A stretch of DNA of 5,830 nt from an uncultured Rhodoluna sp. (GTDB lineage Bacteria; Actinomycetota; Actinomycetes; Actinomycetales; Microbacteriaceae). Numbering within the stretch: position 1 is the stretch's first letter; every line of letters starts with the position of its first letter. Below the pieces are notes generated by a model. That model was not told where the DNA came from. It made no database searches and saw only the letters and a list, made by a program, of their open reading frames with translations. Both the position numbers and the translations under genes were made by a program. The stretch is taken from the NCBI GenBank assembly GCA_937898095.1, contig CALDKR010000154.1, positions 1 through 5,830 on the forward strand, written 5' to 3'. Below are positions 4,752 to 5,830 of the stretch, piece after piece.

Positions 4752-5830
4752 ATGACAAATAAGCCACTAACTTTGGCCGAAAAAGTATGGCGCGATCACT
4801 TGGTCGCCAAGGGTGAAAACGGCTCACCAGACTTGCTCTACATCGACCTTCACCTAATTCACGAGGTCACCAGCCCTCAGGCATTCGATGGCCTGCGCTT
4901 GGCTGGTCGCCCGGTTCGTCGACCAGACCTCACTATTGCGACTGAAGACCACAACACCCCGACTCTAGACATCGACAAGCCGATTGCCGACCCAACTAGT
5001 CGCACCCAGATTGAAACTCTGCGCCACAACGCTAAAGAATTCGGCGTGCGCATTCACTCACTTGGCGACAAAGACCAAGGAATCGTTCACGTGGTTGGCC
5101 CGCAGCTTGGCTTGACCATGCCAGGCATCACCGTGGTTTGTGGTGACTCACACACCTCGACTCACGGTGCATTCGGTGCCCTTGCCTTCGGCATCGGAAC
5201 CTCTGAGGTTGAGCACGTTTTGGCCACCCAAACTCTGCCTTTGAAGGCATTCAAGACCATGGCTGTCAACGTCGAGGGCACACTTCGCCCAGGGGTGACC
5301 GCAAAAGACATCATCCTTGCTGTTATTGCTCAGATTGGCACCGGCGGTGGCCAGGGCTATGTTCTCGAGTATCGCGGATCAGCGATTCGTGCGCTTTCGA
5401 TGGAAGCTCGAATGACGATCTGCAACATGTCAATCGAGGCTGGCTCACGAGCTGGAATGGTCGCGCCAGATCAGATCACTTTCGACTATCTAAAGGGTCG
5501 CCCTCACGCACCAGAGGGTGCCGACTGGGATGCCGCGGTTGAATATTGGAAGACCTTGCCAACTGATGAGGGTGCAGTCTTCGATAAAGAAATCTTCTTG
5601 GACGCAAACACCCTCGACCCGTTTGTCACCTGGGGCACCAACCCTGGCCAGGGCGTTAGCTTGCTAGACGTCGTGCCAAACCCAGACGACATCGATGACC
5701 CTAACGAAAAAGCTGCTGCCATTCGCGCGCTTGAATACATGGATCTAAAGCCGGGCACCAAGATGAAAGACATTCGAGTCGACACCGTCTTTTTGGGCTC
5801 GTGCACCAACAGCCGCATCGAAGACCTGCG
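4752..5830 (+). CDS. leuC: 3-isopropylmalate dehydratase large subunit, N-terminal part (3' truncated)
   Basis: Large subunit of isopropylmalate isomerase, which interconverts 2- and 3-isopropylmalate in leucine biosynthesis as a heterodimer with LeuD. The window holds 359 codons of a protein usually about 465-480 residues long, with no stop before the edge. The reading begins [13 protein letters not shown]. It contains the substrate-region EDHNTPT (about 66-72), [27 protein letters not shown] with Cys130 (about 129-155), and [14 protein letters not shown] around 197-210. [11 protein letters not shown] supplies the first iron-sulfur ligand, Cys351. The other two cluster cysteines of the family lie beyond the window. 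The start is fixed by GAGGTG four bases before ATG. leuD is expected directly downstream. The gene is divergent from the MFS transporter. In mycobacteria an IclR-type regulator sits divergently beside leuC; none is seen here. Confidence 0.97.
   Translation, partial: MTNKPLTLAEKVWRDHLVAKGENGSPDLLYIDLHLIHEVTSPQAFDGLRLAGRPVRRPDLTIATEDHNTPTLDIDKPIADPTSRTQIETLRHNAKEFGVRIHSLGDKDQGIVHVVGPQLGLTMPGITVVCGDSHTSTHGAFGALAFGIGTSEVEHVLATQTLPLKAFKTMAVNVEGTLRPGVTAKDIILAVIAQIGTGGGQGYVLEYRGSAIRALSMEARMTICNMSIEAGSRAGMVAPDQITFDYLKGRPHAPEGADWDAAVEYWKTLPTDEGAVFDKEIFLDANTLDPFVTWGTNPGQGVSLLDVVPNPDDIDDPNEKAAAIRALEYMDLKPGTKMKDIRVDTVFLGSCTNSRIEDL

Noticed and set aside
5504..5818. Minus-strand 104-codon open frame inside leuC
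   Set aside because: It lies fully antisense to an unmistakable leuC reading frame and has no recognisable domain or RBS; it is a shadow of leuC codon use.
18..5830. A novel defence, CRISPR or toxin-antitoxin system
   Set aside because: Every sizeable coding region belongs to a recognised family and no arrays, paired small genes or unexplained large gaps exist.

Overview
This looks like the left end of a contig from a free-living actinobacterium. The organism call is inference. It rests on the order gltX / tRNA-Gln(CUG) / tRNA-Glu(CUC) / leuC, which matches the conserved actinobacterial neighbourhood, on several apparently leaderless genes with a TANNNT-type -10 box six bases before the ATG, and on compact spacing. 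By eye the base composition is near 50% G+C, low for the phylum. A small-genome aquatic Microbacteriaceae lineage (Rhodoluna/Aquiluna type) is a reasonable guess but unproven. The first 17 bases are not genomic: they match the 3' end of the Illumina TruSeq adapter exactly.

Layout, left to right: an adapter remnant (1-17); the C-terminal two thirds of glutamyl-tRNA synthetase gltX (+); tRNA-Gln(CUG) (+) with its own candidate promoter and a strong intrinsic terminator; a small DUF1801-family protein (+); a UlaG-like metallo-beta-lactamase-fold hydrolase (-), tail-to-tail with the DUF1801 gene and overlapping it by 7 bp; a diacylglycerol-kinase-family lipid kinase (+), divergent from the hydrolase; tRNA-Glu(CUC) (+), whose promoter lies inside the end of the kinase gene, followed by a terminator; a 12-helix MFS transporter (-); and the first 359 codons of leuC (+), divergent from the transporter and cut by the right edge.

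The common theme at the left is translation: GltX together with the two tRNAs it would charge. In actinobacteria without GlnRS, GltX also mis-charges tRNA-Gln with Glu for later amidation by GatCAB. leuC begins the leucine-biosynthesis part, with leuD expected downstream. The DUF1801 protein, hydrolase, lipid kinase and MFS genes between these anchors share no obvious pathway and look like accessory or housekeeping genes placed in the conserved backbone. No mobile element, CRISPR array, phage gene or new defence-like system is visible. All gaps between genes are short (at most about 110 bp of unassigned sequence) and mainly hold promoters and terminators; 3328-3395 shows nothing convincing.
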